Source: Ischnura elegans
Taxonomy: Eukaryota; Arthropoda; Insecta; Odonata; Coenagrionidae
Direction of reading: 5' to 3'
Length of the DNA stretch: 64,000 nucleotides
Assembly: GCF_921293095.1 (NCBI RefSeq)
Contig: NC_060252.1
Span: forward strand, 75,288,866 to 75,352,865
Shown: positions 21,890-32,400 of the stretch, piece after piece
How positions within the stretch are numbered: the stretch's first letter is position 1
Layout of the letters: each line of letters begins with the position of its first letter
Program-made: the position numbers and the translations under genes
The notes under the pieces: generated by a model
The model's input: the letters and a program-made list of their open reading frames with translations, nothing else
What the model was told of the DNA's origin: nothing
Database searches by the model: none

Positions 21890-24240
21890 CTCCTTGCCCT
21901 CCACAACGATCAGACACACTCACAATTCTCTCGGCCTACCACCGACCTGGGCATAACTTCTGTGCTGATGAATATGCTGCGATACTACAAAGAAGATCAC
22001 CAACAGTAGTTGGTGGTGATCTAAATTCCAAGCATCATTCCTGGCAGTCGAACGTCCCGAATCCGAGAGGCAACAAGCTGCGGAAATGGCTAGATAACAA
22101 CAATATCCGTGCATTGGGTCCAGATCATCCGACGCATTACATGCCCAATGGCTCCTGTGACGTGTTGGACATCTTCCTAATTGCAAACATCAATCTATCC
22201 GTCTCCTACCGCACCGTACATGCACTGGAAAGTGATCGCTACCCAGTGATCTGCTACCTGGGGATCAAACCGCTTCATCTCCCACTCCCAGAGAACATAA
22301 ACATCGCAGAACCTGATTGGACCTTGTTTCGGACTGAACTTACATCATCTCTACCAGATTCCTACTCAGCAGACTCGAGTGAAGACACAGATAACCTTGT
22401 CTCCACACTCACAACCAAAATCCAGAAAGCGGAAGAAATTGCGATACCTCTCGCGAAGGGCAGTCCACCTGACTATCTCGACCTTCCGGCTGGAATTAAA
22501 GAACTGCTGCAAAGGAAAAATAAGGCACGAAAACGCTTCCAGCGCACACACGATCCCCGCGACAAGAGAACATTTCAAGACCTAAACGGAAGGCACATGA
22601 CGCGCTCTTGGATTTCCGGCAGTCGACCTGGGAGAAGAAACTGTCCTCGTTAACCACCGACGACGGCAGCATATGGCGCATGGCGAGAACACTCAGAACG
22701 CCTTTTACAAAAATTCCACCCATTCGCTCTGAATCCGGACTAGCCTGCAGCAACAAAGAAAAAGCCTCTTGCTTCGCTGACTTCTTGCAAGACTGCTTTG
22801 CGCAATATACTCCTACTCCTCTGGCTGCTAACATCACCCAACTGGAAGAAGAGCTGCCGATACCAATTGCCACCGATCCTCCGGTAATCACACTGCCCAC
22901 CATTGCTGAGGAACTACAAAGACTCAAACTCCGGAAAGCTCCTGGTCCTGACTGGACCAAGAATAAAATACTGAAGCAACTTCCAAGAGCAGCTGGAGTG
23001 CTTCTGGTCTTCATTTTCACAGCATGCCTCAAACTCAATTACTTTCCAAGAGCTTGGAAAAATGCTATGGTGATAGGATTACAAAAACCAGGCAAACCTC
23101 CGTCTGCAATTTCAATCTACAGACCCATTTCGCTCCTAGCTAGACTAGGAAAAATGCTAGAAAGAATCATACAATGCCACTTACTATAGCACACCGACTC
23201 AGCAAAGATCCTCCCTGTCTTCCAGTACGGATTCCGCAGCCAACATTCAACGCAGCATGCCCTACTTCGTGTAACGAATTTCATCACCAGCGCCTTCAAC
23301 GCGAAAAGCTGCTGTGCTGCTGCCTTTTTAGACGTGAGCAAAGCCTTCGACAGGCTATGGCACGAGGGACTGCTGTGGAAATTGAAAACCTACCGCTTCC
23401 CGCATTGGATCACTGAAATCATCACAAACCACCTCCAGAATAGACAATTCAGCGTCCATTGGGATGGAGCCACTTCATCTGATCGGTCAATTCTTGCTGG
23501 CGTTCCGCAAAGATCAGTACTAGGACCACTGCTATATTCCATTTTTACTGCAGACTTCCCAACAACGTTTTCTGATACAACCGCCTTCCTCTTCGCGGAT
23601 GACGCTGCCATCGTCTGCAAATCCACTCGGCCACGTTACGCTGCGAAATATCTCCAAACGGCCCTAGACAAAGTGGCAGATTGGTACGCCGAATGGAAAA
23701 TAGACCTCAACCCGGCCAAAACGAAAACGGTCATGTTCCAATATAGGAATAGATGGTTTCTACTTCCTGCTGCTCCACTCACTCTGCGATGCGTAAACAA
23801 ACCATGGAGCGACAACGCCACATAACTTGGAGTTCACCTGGATCCGCAACTACGATTTGGCCACTATCTGCGAGAACTTCAAAATAAACTCAGCAGGACA
23901 AACATGCAACTTCGTCCAATCACGACCTCGCAACAAATACCTCAACATCTGCGGCTGCGCATATTCGCAGTTCGCAGTTGTTGAGGTTTTTATTATTTGC
24001 GTATTAGTTCGCAAGCAACGACGTACTCTACCTGGCCACCGACGAGACGGCTTTAGAAGAAAAATTCCAGGAAGCAGCGAAGCGGTTCTACGAGACAACA
24101 TCATCTTCCGAAATAAATGACATTGCTGCACTTGGAATGGCGAGACTTAATCCATGGGATCGCCATTGCAGGCCGATCTCAACAGGAGATGCAGAACAGC
24201 AGCCGCCACATTGGTAATGTTAGTCAAGAGTCCTGGCAGG
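21890..24240 (+). pseudogene. Jockey-type LINE ORF2: endonuclease and reverse transcriptase
   Basis: The first part is an apurinic-type endonuclease C-terminus: SAYHRPGHNFCADEYAA, VVGGDLNSKHHSWQS (the GDLN motif), GPDHPTHY and CDVLDIFL. The linker follows, and the RT begins near 22900 with KAPGPDWTKN, YRPISLLARLGKMLE, FRSQHSTQHALLR, DVSKAFDRLWHEGLL (motif A), AGVPQRSVLGPLLYSIF (motif B) and FLFADDAAIV (catalytic FADD). The C-terminal tail includes MARLNPWDRHCRPIST near 24135-24190. At least five frame changes separate these blocks. The endonuclease start is missing, so it is 5'-truncated near 21890. Confidence 0.88.
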
Positions 24241-24261
24241 ACACTGAATACTGCCACCACT

Positions 24262-25215
24262 TCATAGTACTTGAAAAGGCGGAATGGAGAACAAAAGAAA
24301 TGAATGACAACTGCCGAAGACCTTCGTGCACCTGTGTGTTGGGTGGTCGAAACCCTGACACCTGCGGCATTGGGCGGTTTGGCAGCGTGGCGGATGGGAG
24401 TGCTCAACCATGAACCGTTTGCCAAAGGCAATAAGTTCATCGTGTAGGAGCCGCTGCGCCGTGTCTGCGTCCCTCGTGATGACCCTCATCAAGGTGATTG
24501 GTTGGCAGGTCCATCTGGCGGTGATCCTCATCACCCGGATACAGCGAAGACCGGCGAAGCTCAGTGCCTCCTTGATGTCCGCCTCCGTGGTCGTCCTATC
24601 TACGCCGCGCACCACAACTGAACAGGAGGGAAGAGAGGGGCGGTTAGTTGGTGCCGGCAGAGCGGTCGAGCGCCGTAAGAATGCGGATCTCGACTCGCCC
24701 AGCCGGTGGCTCAGCTTCTTAATCTTCTCCGCATTCTCGAAGAGACCGCCATACGCCGCTGGGATGCGGAGCATGGCGAGTTTCTCTTGCAAGAATACGG
24801 AGACTTCTGCCGTACGGAGAAAAGCGAAGGTTAAGGTCAATGCGGAGAAGATGGATTTTTGGGTTACGGATGCGGGAAGGTTGCTAATAAACACCGAAGA
24901 GTCATTGGTAGGTGGTTTGGAGGCGGCAGAGGTCGAAGGAGTCGGGTATCGTTAGGGTGATAGCTCGGTGTCAGACGCTGTGTCGTATTGATAGGAGGCG
25001 TCTGATTCTGCTGCTGACGTGGATGGAACGGGGCTTGGCTACGACGGCGAGGCAGGAACGGGGTTGGCGGGCTTGTCGGGCTGCTTGTTGACCACTCCGG
25101 TCACGACGACTTTCTTCTTCCTCCGGACTTTCAGCCAAGACACGCCATCATAAGGGTCCTTAGACGCCTCATTCCGGTCGTGCTCCGAACTACTCATCAT
25201 AGTCGTCCTTCCTTC
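24262..25215 (-). pseudogene. LINE ORF1 (gag-like) with CCHC knuckle, minus strand
   Basis: On the minus strand an N-terminal piece begins at a methionine near 25212 with charged, Lys-rich sequence (VRRKKKVVVTGVV). After frameshifts the frame at 24894-24262 carries an RRM-like fold (SVVVRGVDRTTTEADIKEAL, VMRITARW, MRVITRDADTAQRLL) and a zinc knuckle CRRCQGFDHPTHRC. This is the usual ORF1 architecture of Jockey-superfamily LINEs: RNA-binding chaperone forming the retrotransposition RNP. The remaining knuckles are cut off where the plus-strand LINE begins its 3' end, about 20 bp away, so the two inserted tail to tail. Confidence 0.8.
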
Positions 25216-25332
25216 CTTTCCTCCTTGGCTGTCCACTGCTCTCTTCCTCCTCGAGTCTTCGCCGAACACATTACATGTCAGCGCCGAAGGTGGGTATAAA
25301 TTTGCTGTACCGGTGAGAACAAAACTCACCAC

Positions 25333-25822
25333 AACCAGCCAGTTTACAAAATAAATTAAGTAATTGGCGCATGTATGTCGTTGTCAGTGTGATTGTTGTG
25401 AAGAAAAGAAAAAATTGTGAAACAATTAATTAACAAAATTTTGCTTTAAAAGAGTAAATCGTATCATTTTTTTCCTTATGCAGTGAGAGCAGCAAAAGAT
25501 TTATTTATATTATTTTTTAAATTGATCTTTTCATCACATATGGAATTCCAGATTCAGGTATAGGAATATTAATTGTCCTTAAAGCAAGAACAAATTTAAA
25601 ACCATTAAAAACCTGTGATTGGAAGGAGGTAAGACATAGGAAAGGCACATAGTCGTGATATAATTAAGGCAGCGTAATTTGTATTTGGATAAATGTCTGT
25701 AAAAGTTTTAATTTAGCCCTTTAGCATGGACAATTATTGGGAATGAATGATTAACAGTTGAGAGAATAAAAACGATATCTTTTCGGCAATTGTATTTAGG
25801 GATGACAAGTGAGAATATATAC
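25333..25822. other. AT-rich spacer between two ORF1 copies
   Basis: No recognised coding or repeat structure. Confidence 0.45.
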
Positions 25823-27345
25823 CTAGGAACTATGAAAGGAGGTCTTGGTTATCGGAGGCGGAAGGTGCAGAGGAAGTTTTTTGGGTAGGTAGGGAAGGAA
25901 AGGCTTCAGGGTTTGCGGCAGAGGCGAATGATTTAGTAAGGGGAGGTGGGGTGGCAGGATTTTGGAAGACGGCTGCACGTCGTGCGGCCATTCCCGCTTT
26001 AGCCTCTTCATGCTTAATTCAGCCGCGGTAGTTGGCAGGATGGGCTTCATTGAACAAAGTACATTTAGCCGGCAGTTCTTTAGGCTTGACGCATTCATTA
26101 CTAAGATGGCCCTGACCGCAGCGAACGCACCTCGGAGGTAGAGAGCAGTGGTTTTTGGTATGTCCAATGCCTTGACAGCGGTGACCTTGGACAGGGACCG
26201 CACGTTTTACATAATTGGTTATTGTTATGTTGAGACCGAGAACTGATTTGAGGTTGAGAAATGCAGGAATGTCAATTTCGGGATCAGTGGTTATATGGCA
26301 GACTATGGTACGATATTGCGGAAATGAATTAATGATGGAATCGCGTTGACTGGCTGAAGGCCGGGTGGAAAAAATACGTTTGACTGAATGGACCGGAAAA
26401 CCTTGGGACTGAAGGGCCGCTAAAAAATTTCTGCATCGGACATTGAAGCTACGGTACCGCGAAGCGCGAAGTCGCGGCGACGGTTTTCCGGAAGTTGATA
26501 AGTCGTATACGGAATTTTTAATTCATCTAGCACTGATTTAGTTATTATAAAGTCGCCGACACATTGACATTTAAGGATTGCGGTTGAATCAATAGTGGCA
26601 TGAGAAACTGGCGGAGAAGAACAGGCTTTCACAAGTCGCTGATGAATTAAGGGCCACTTTGTGGTGTCGGCCAGGCGTATTGGCGGGATTTTAGGCTTTT
26701 TTGCCTGATCGTTAGATACCGGAACTGACTTTTGACTTGATTTTTGAGTTGAGAAAGAATTATTTATCGAAGAAGATTGAGCTGATCCTGAAGGACAAAA
26801 AGAAACATTTGGGTTGGTAGAAAGAATCGTATACTGATTGTTTAACGGAATAATAACGGGGGCAACGGGTTTAGGTTTAGCTGCCTTACGGAGAGACGAC
26901 ACCACAATAAATTTGTCGAGGCTATCACAATGCGCATGCGCACTCAAACACCGGCTAGAGGTGGGGATTGAACTCACCGGATTGGATGGCTGGACTGCAT
27001 GAGGGCTGGAGGCGGCCACGGGAAACTGCTCGCAGTCCTTGGAATCGGACCTCTTAGGGGACGCTGGTGACTGGATGAGGCAGGCGGTGGAACCGGACAG
27101 CTGCGGGCTGACTACAGAAATGGTCCTCTTTGGGTCCTTTGATGGCGCTGGGCTGGGCTGGTTGGCGGCTGCAGGTGGCGGGAAAGCAAGGGGTGAGTGC
27201 CCGGAGGCACGGGTTGGAGTAAGGAGCTCCTCGGCTGCCTCAGACGGCAGCTTGTCGATGCGACGCCTGATGGTGGTGGCTTGGAGACGTGTTTTGAGAG
27301 TGCTCCGAGCCCGACCGCGAACGTGGATTTTCCCGTTGTGATGCG
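25823..27345 (-). pseudogene. LINE ORF1 (gag-like) with three zinc knuckles, minus strand
   Basis: The minus-strand frame is open from about 27345 (no ATG until 27019) through a Pro/Ser-rich N-terminus and an RRM-like part (IPPIRLADTTKWPLIHQRLV, TTYQLPENRRRDFALRG). A frame change at about 26425 leads to FLAALQSQGFPVHSVKRIFS and then knuckles RCQGIGHTKNHC, RCVRCGQGHLSNEC and KCTLFNEAHPANYRG, ending at 25823. It is a different family from the neighbour at 24262. Expected length about 500 residues. ORF2 is not present next to it. Confidence 0.8.
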
Positions 27346-28112
27346 CCCACCCTGGCCGCCAAGAGTGATAGCGTGAGGCCCGGCAGCGAGCTGCCGGCGA
27401 TTTTCGGGAAAACTAAAACTGCGATTGTGAACGATGTACTAATTGTGTGCCGACGGGATTTATACAGTGTTGCCCTTTACCACAGTGCCCCCTCCGCCGT
27501 AATTTCTAAGCCCTAAGTGCTACAGTTTTCAGGATAGCCAATCCGGAAAAAATTGTGATTACTGCCCACCACATCCACATCCCTGCAGTCACGACCTACA
27601 AACTTCAGCGGAGAGTGTGGGGTAATCTTTTACACCTCTGGTGTAAATTTGAGCCCAATCAGAGCAAGTGACGTCATACCGGAACATGTGACTCGCCAAC
27701 CGGAAGTGCCTTACCATCGCCATTTTTGTTGTATTGACCAGCGAAAAATACAGTAAGTACATTGTTCAATTTTAAGTGATTTCGCCGACCAGATTCTTGA
27801 TATCTATCATTAGTGCTGACGAAAATAAATTTGAAAGTGTAAGACTTTGACCCATTATAGTTCCTGTAATTTTGCCCCTACAGCTTAGTTAAATTTTTTT
27901 TTTGCAAGCCCCTTGCATCAAGTGAATTGTTTTAGTGTGACCAAACCAAAACGATCAAGTGTATTTCTCCCTAAATTAAAATTTTAAATTTTTGCCTCCT
28001 GAGAATACGTAAAGGCGAAAAGGGGGCTCTGAGTCTTGGGCTATGTTGCACTCGTATATCGATAGCTTACTCTCCGGGGCAATAGGAAGGAGGGCACCTG
28101 ATAGAACAAACG
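27346..28112. other. sequence upstream of the ORF1 at 28113
   Basis: Mixed composition, no ORF. It includes a TGACGTCA palindrome near 27671. It could hold the 5' UTR of the LINE whose ORF1 starts at 28113, but no boundary is visible. Confidence 0.35.
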
Positions 28113-28756
28113 ATGGAGGTATCGACCCCGTCCAAATTACCAGAAGTGGAAGCCTATGTGAAAAACCTGCAAGAGACGTTTGACAAGCAGCTCCTTCAAA
28201 TAAGCCAAACAGTGCAGAGGACAAGAGCAATTACAGCTAGTCTAAAGGCGGAAATAACAGAAGGTTTGGAGAATGCCAGAAAGACATTTTTCGAAGCAAC
28301 TTGTACAAACATTAAGCTTGCTACCAGGCTGGAACTAGCTGAGGGTCAACCGCGTTATTATGAGGACTTTAAGAAAGTTGTTGAGGACAGTGTGCAAAAA
28401 ATGGCAACGAAGCCCAGCTATGCAAGAGTATTTACTAAACCCGTGTCAACAGCTGTGAAACTACCAAGAGGCAAAAAACAAAGTAATACGTACACTGTTT
28501 TGATTTCGCCCACAGAACCTGGAAAAGAAACCACCAGCGATGAGACGAAGAATCAAGTTATGAATCTGATTGATCCCAAAAAAACTCGGAATTAAAATTA
28601 AGAGCATAACCAGAACCAAGAATAATTCAATCAGAATAGAATCAGAGTCTCCGAACATTGAAAATAAACTCAAGGAATGTAAAAAGCTAGAAGAGAATAA
28701 ATTCGCGGTAACAACCCCAAAGAGAATGCTCCCAACAAGGCTATTCTGTAAAAGAT
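28113..28756 (+). pseudogene. LINE ORF1 N-terminal part, 3'-truncated
   Basis: The frame starts with a good ATG after TTTGCC-rich leader sequence and encodes a coiled-coil-prone N-terminus (YVKNLQETFDKQLLQISQ...), then SYARVFTKP and TVLISPTE...SDETKNQVMNLIDPKK. A one-base shift at about 28575 leads to LGIKIKSITRTKNNSIRIES, an RRM-like strand order typical of ORF1 in R1/Jockey-type LINEs (the DP..LGI..K.V....GGV.IE pattern). It ends after ENKFAVTTPKRMLPTRLF; no zinc knuckles follow, so the 3' part is lost. Confidence 0.65.
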
Positions 28757-29169
28757 AGCGGCTCCGCTATCATGACGAAGATGTTATTTGTGGCGCAATA
28801 TTACGCCCCCCTGATTCACTATCTCAAAATAGCGGCCCCCAAGCGGAATTTGGGGTCGATTTATAGCATCGACAATAACGCCAGCATTTGGTTCGCGTAA
28901 TTCCTATTACGACCCCCTACCAGGGCATTTGTAATGTTCCACACATCGCGCGCGAAATTTATTTTAGAGATAGGCGAGATAGATTGTGATAGATACAAAA
29001 ATGTCCGTCCGTTAGTTAGTGGTTAGTGGCCCGGTCCCTCAGTGAGACTGGTGAGGCTATCAGAAATGGCCCACACAAGAGTTTAAGCAATAATTTTTAT
29101 CAAAATTTGGCTGGGGAGTATCAACAACCATAGTGTTTCTAGAAATAAGGCGTAAGAGAAATAAGCTAC
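28757..29169. other. unassigned spacer
   Basis: Contains a small perfect hairpin (AGCGG-CTC-CGCT region at about 28758-28770) and repeated GCGGCCCC words. Nothing coding was recognised. Confidence 0.4.
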
Positions 29170-29759
29170 CTGTAACACCTTTAGTTGGGAAGAGTCGGCG
29201 CTGCGAAGATGTGCCTCAATATCCCCTAACTTTTTTTATCTCTCTGCTGACTGACTGTGAAAATATGTCACCATAGTTAAATTTTGATTGTAATTATACA
29301 TAATTTATGTTTTCTAAAAGTAAAGAAGATAGTTTTCTTACTTGCATAACTTGTGGATGTACAAGGCAGTGCCTCTTCTAAATGATGCTGCAGATGCTAT
29401 TCAGAAGTATTTTTATTGCATGGCACAGTAACCTAAGAAAGAAAGGAAATGGATAATGCTGGTAACAGCTAAAATCTACTATTTATATAATGTACTATGC
29501 TCTTACCTCGTTAATTGCATCCCCAATATCGTCAGCAATGACGTCTACTTCAACATTAATCTGTTGGAAAAACATAAGTACTGCTTTGTGATTGTCAAAT
29601 GCAAACCAATAAAAATATGAAATTAATTTTTGTGGTACTTACTGTTTGTGGAGCATCATCTTCCAGGTTTGCACCAACATCCATCAAGGGGGTCGATGTC
29701 TGCTTGCCAATTATTGACAAGATGAGATTGTCAATATCACTTAACACGGGGGTGTGACC
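29170..29759 (-). pseudogene. four-exon remnant of a Myb/SANT-like (Harbinger ORF1-like) gene
   Basis: On the minus strand four exon-like blocks have matching splice sites: 29759-29643 (39 codons, donor ACA/GTAAGT), 29560-29507 (18 codons, acceptor TTCCAACAG, donor GAG/GTAAGA), 29432-29342 (acceptor TTTCTTAG, donor CAA/GTAAG) and about 29246-29170 (donor CAG/GTAGCT). Phases agree across the first three. The peptide is acidic and then helical: VLSDIDNLILSIIGK, INVEVDVIADDIGDAI, HLQHHLEEALP, and KLGDIEAHLRSADSSQLKVL. The last block resembles the C-terminal helix of Myb/SANT-like proteins accompanying PIF/Harbinger transposases. A TAG after TSE in exon 3 and a stop in exon 4 indicate decay. The family call is an inference; exon structure is seen directly. 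Confidence 0.5.
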
Positions 29760-29867
29760 CTTAAAAAACATATAAACCAGCGTATAAATACAAACGGAGA
29801 GCAATTATTATTTTAGTTTTCCTTGATTAGTTAACTGTTGCTACTAGTCTAGTCTACAGAGCGGGGG

Positions 29868-30252
29868 GTGATAGGAGGGGAGGGGAGGGCGATAGGAGGG
29901 AAGGGGGTGATAGAAGAGGATGGGAGGGTGATAGGAGGGGATGGGAGGGTGATAGGAGGGGATGGGAGGGTGATAGGAGGGGATGGGAGGGTGATAGGAG
30001 GGGATGGGAGGGTGATAAGAGAGGGGAGGTTGATGGGAGGGGAGGGTGTTAGGAGGGGAGGTTGTTAGGAGGGGAGGGTGTTAGGAGGGGAGGGTGTTAG
30101 GAGGGGAGGGGATGGTGATGGGAGGGGATGGTGATGGGAGGGGATGGCGATGGGAGGGGATGGCGATGGGAGGGGATGGCGATGGGAGGGGATGGTGATG
30201 GGAGGGGATGGTGATGGGAGGGGATGGTGATGGGAGGGGATGGTGATGGGAG
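29868..30252. repeat. G-rich minisatellite
   Basis: The block begins with units of about 20-21 bases built on GGAGGGTGATAGGAGGGGAT and shifts to 15-16 base units of GGAGGGGATGGTGATG/GGAGGGGATGGCGATG. Strand composition is extreme (purine on plus). Open frames in both directions are low-complexity shadows. G-run spacing would permit G-quadruplexes. Confidence 0.93.
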
Positions 30253-30299
30253 GGTCGTAAGGAACATGAACAGTGCTACGAATATGAAGGGTGTGGTTA

Positions 30300-30930
30300 G
30301 CAGTGCTGCTCTTGTATATTTTTCCGCAAGCGTAACAATCATTCTTGCTTGTCATGCTTCCACATACGGTGTAGGGGCAGTTCTATCCCATATCACGCCT
30401 GACGGAAGTGAACGACCTATTATTTTGGGTCTCACACTAACTTCTGCCGAAAAGAACTACTCCACGTTGATAAGGAAGCCTTACCAGTGGTGCATGGGGT
30501 GCAAATGTTTTATATGTACTTGTGGGGAGAAGCTTCACTATTTGTTCAGACAGTAAACCAGTGATTGGCATTTTTAAAAGGGACAGGAAATTTTCGCCAG
30601 ATGTCCCAAGGGTCCTTCGATGATGTCTGTACCTTTCAAATTTTAATTACACGATTCAGTATAAGCCAGGGCCAAGTAATCTAAATGCGGATTTCTGTAT
30701 TAGAATGCCTGTGGTTGGTGCAGCAGATGATTCATTCCCTGATCCAGTGGGCATAATGATGCTGGAGGAGGCACCCCGTCTTTCCCTTGACTGCCGCCTC
30801 TATCTCCGAGTGGACGCAGAAAGACCCTACCTTGTCACAAGTCTTCCAATCGGTCATTGACGGTCGTGTGCATGCCACCGATGAAGAGGTCCAAAAGTAT
30901 TTCAAGGGACCTGACGAGATGAAGCATTAG
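30300..30930 (+). pseudogene. Ty3/Gypsy retrotransposon RNase H fragment
   Basis: The frame encodes CHASTYGVGAVLSHITPDGS, RPI...LTSAEKNYST and, after a shift, KEALPVVHGVQMFYMYLWG: the N-terminal half of a Gypsy RNase H domain (the first catalytic D is replaced by H in CHAS). The expected continuation follows in another frame: SNFNYTIQYKPGPSNLNADF...RMP. The part to about 30930 is the RNase H/integrase connection, weakly conserved. No LTRs or integrase are adjacent. Confidence 0.8.
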
Positions 30931-31099
30931 ATTTCATTAGATTTTCGGTGCAAGAGTCACATTTCAGTCGTTTTGCTTGAGAAAATGCACAATAGCCAGA
31001 GACGTAGAGTAGAATGGGTTAATCCTCTTTGTGAAGTTCCTGGTTATGAGCACAAACATTGACTTCACTGAAAGGTATGAGAGTCTAAGAATGGCTTTT

Positions 31100-31812
31100 G
31101 CCACCAATGAAGTCTCTGGATGGACCAACTGAGAGATCAATGTGAAGAAATGTGTTTCATATCATGCATTGTCTTTGTCATTCATAGTTTTGTCTCTACT
31201 TCAACGACTTGGCGAACTGAGAGGTTGTACTGAGCACCAGCCAGTTGTCTATAGAGACCGAATCGTGCCTCTAATGCAACTGTCTGGAATTTTCCAAGGA
31301 GCACGTATTTCATTTTACCTTCTTCAAATCAAAAGGAGGTTAATTCAATGAGAGCATGTGTAGTGTGTTTAAGATCTGAAAATGTCTCTCTGGCGAGAAA
31401 ACCTGTAGAGTAATTCTGCTAATGCCACATTTCAAGCCAAGAGAAGAATTTGTTAAGAACTTTCACATTGTGGTCAATAATATTGTTCGTGATGGGTGTA
31501 AGGTACGTATCATAATGTCGCCTTCCTTTATCTGTGGTTTTTACATTGACCACTCTCCACCATTGAGAAATTATTTTAATGAAAGCAGCAGTTCCCTCAG
31601 CATTATTTAACACCTTTGACTTACCCAGAGTATTAAGAGCCTCAACAATATAATCATTAAAAATCTGGCAGCCTAACTCAATATTGGAGGGCCATAGAGC
31701 TTTGACAGAAAGACTATATCCAAACTTGAGCAACTGGGATGCTTCAAGATTGTACAGCTCTCTTAAAGTACTGAAAGAAGCGGGTAGTGTAGTGTCATCC
31801 TTGATCCAACAG
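31100..31812 (-). pseudogene. P-type (THAP9-like) transposase C-terminal fragment
   Basis: On the minus strand a near-continuous reading runs from about 31812: TLRELYNLEASQLLKFGYSL, LWPSNIELGCQIFN, then GTAAFIKIISQWWRVVNVKT and FFSWLEMWH to 31419. After a stop it continues with FLARETFSDLKHTTHALIEL, YVLLGKFQTVALEARFGLYR and LAGAQYNLSVRQVVEVE to about 31150. This is the insertion and C-terminal region of THAP9-like transposases (the E-A-R-F-G.YRQL.G.....S.RQ box). Only a few stops interrupt it. The N-terminal half is missing because LINE sequence starts at about 31830. Confidence 0.75.
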
Positions 31813-31829
31813 GTCCCCAGGGAGTGTAT

Positions 31830-32400
31830 TCTTCTATGATCGGGTGCATGGGTGAGAACCCAGAGATGTATAGTAGAGAGCTCATGGAGTCAGTGCATAT
31901 GAGCCACCGTCGTCACCTAAGGTTTCAAGAGCTGTCATTAAAGCTTAAAGCTCTTCTGTGTTAACACTACACATCGGATGTAACTTCGCCCTAATGTCCC
32001 CATGGAGAGTCGCAGAGTCAGAGAGTGCAGAGTCGCAGTGCTGCATTATGCACTGAATTAAGTGCTCTCAAGTATGTCTCGCGAGCGGACGCATACATGA
32101 ATGTGCCCTTATCCAATTTCGACCGCACCAGTGTGCGGTTAAGTAAAATGAAGGCGGTACGATCGGTTTCCCCAGATGCGTGGCTTAAAAACTTAAAAAC
32201 GTGAAATGGCTTTAAACGGTTCGCCTTTACAGTACTAATATGCTTCCTCCAGTTGAATCTATAGTCGAGGGTCACCCCAAGGAAACGGACGGATTCCACA
32301 AATGGGAGGTTCTTTCCGCCAAGGTGTAATATGGGATTTACATGGACGCCTCGAGAACAAGAAAAGTGAACGCACTTGGTTTTCTCCAAAGAGAAAAGGA
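31830..32400 (-). pseudogene. LINE-A fragment: RT thumb and RNase H, minus strand
   Basis: Minus-strand frames encode KTKCVHFSCSRGVHVNP, FVESVRFLGVTLDYRFNWRK and MYASARETYLRALNSVHNA, then after a deletion an RNase H remnant (CSVNTEEL, ALETLGDDGGSY). The order and wording match the LINE-A copy at 12736-13865 (SLHN and YASARS boxes). It lies between a P-type fragment and an RTE LINE that begins at about 32401. Confidence 0.75.

Noticed and set aside
29868-30355. Proline/histidine-rich or Gly/Arg-rich proteins on both strands
   Set aside because: These frames are translations of the G-rich minisatellite and end with it.
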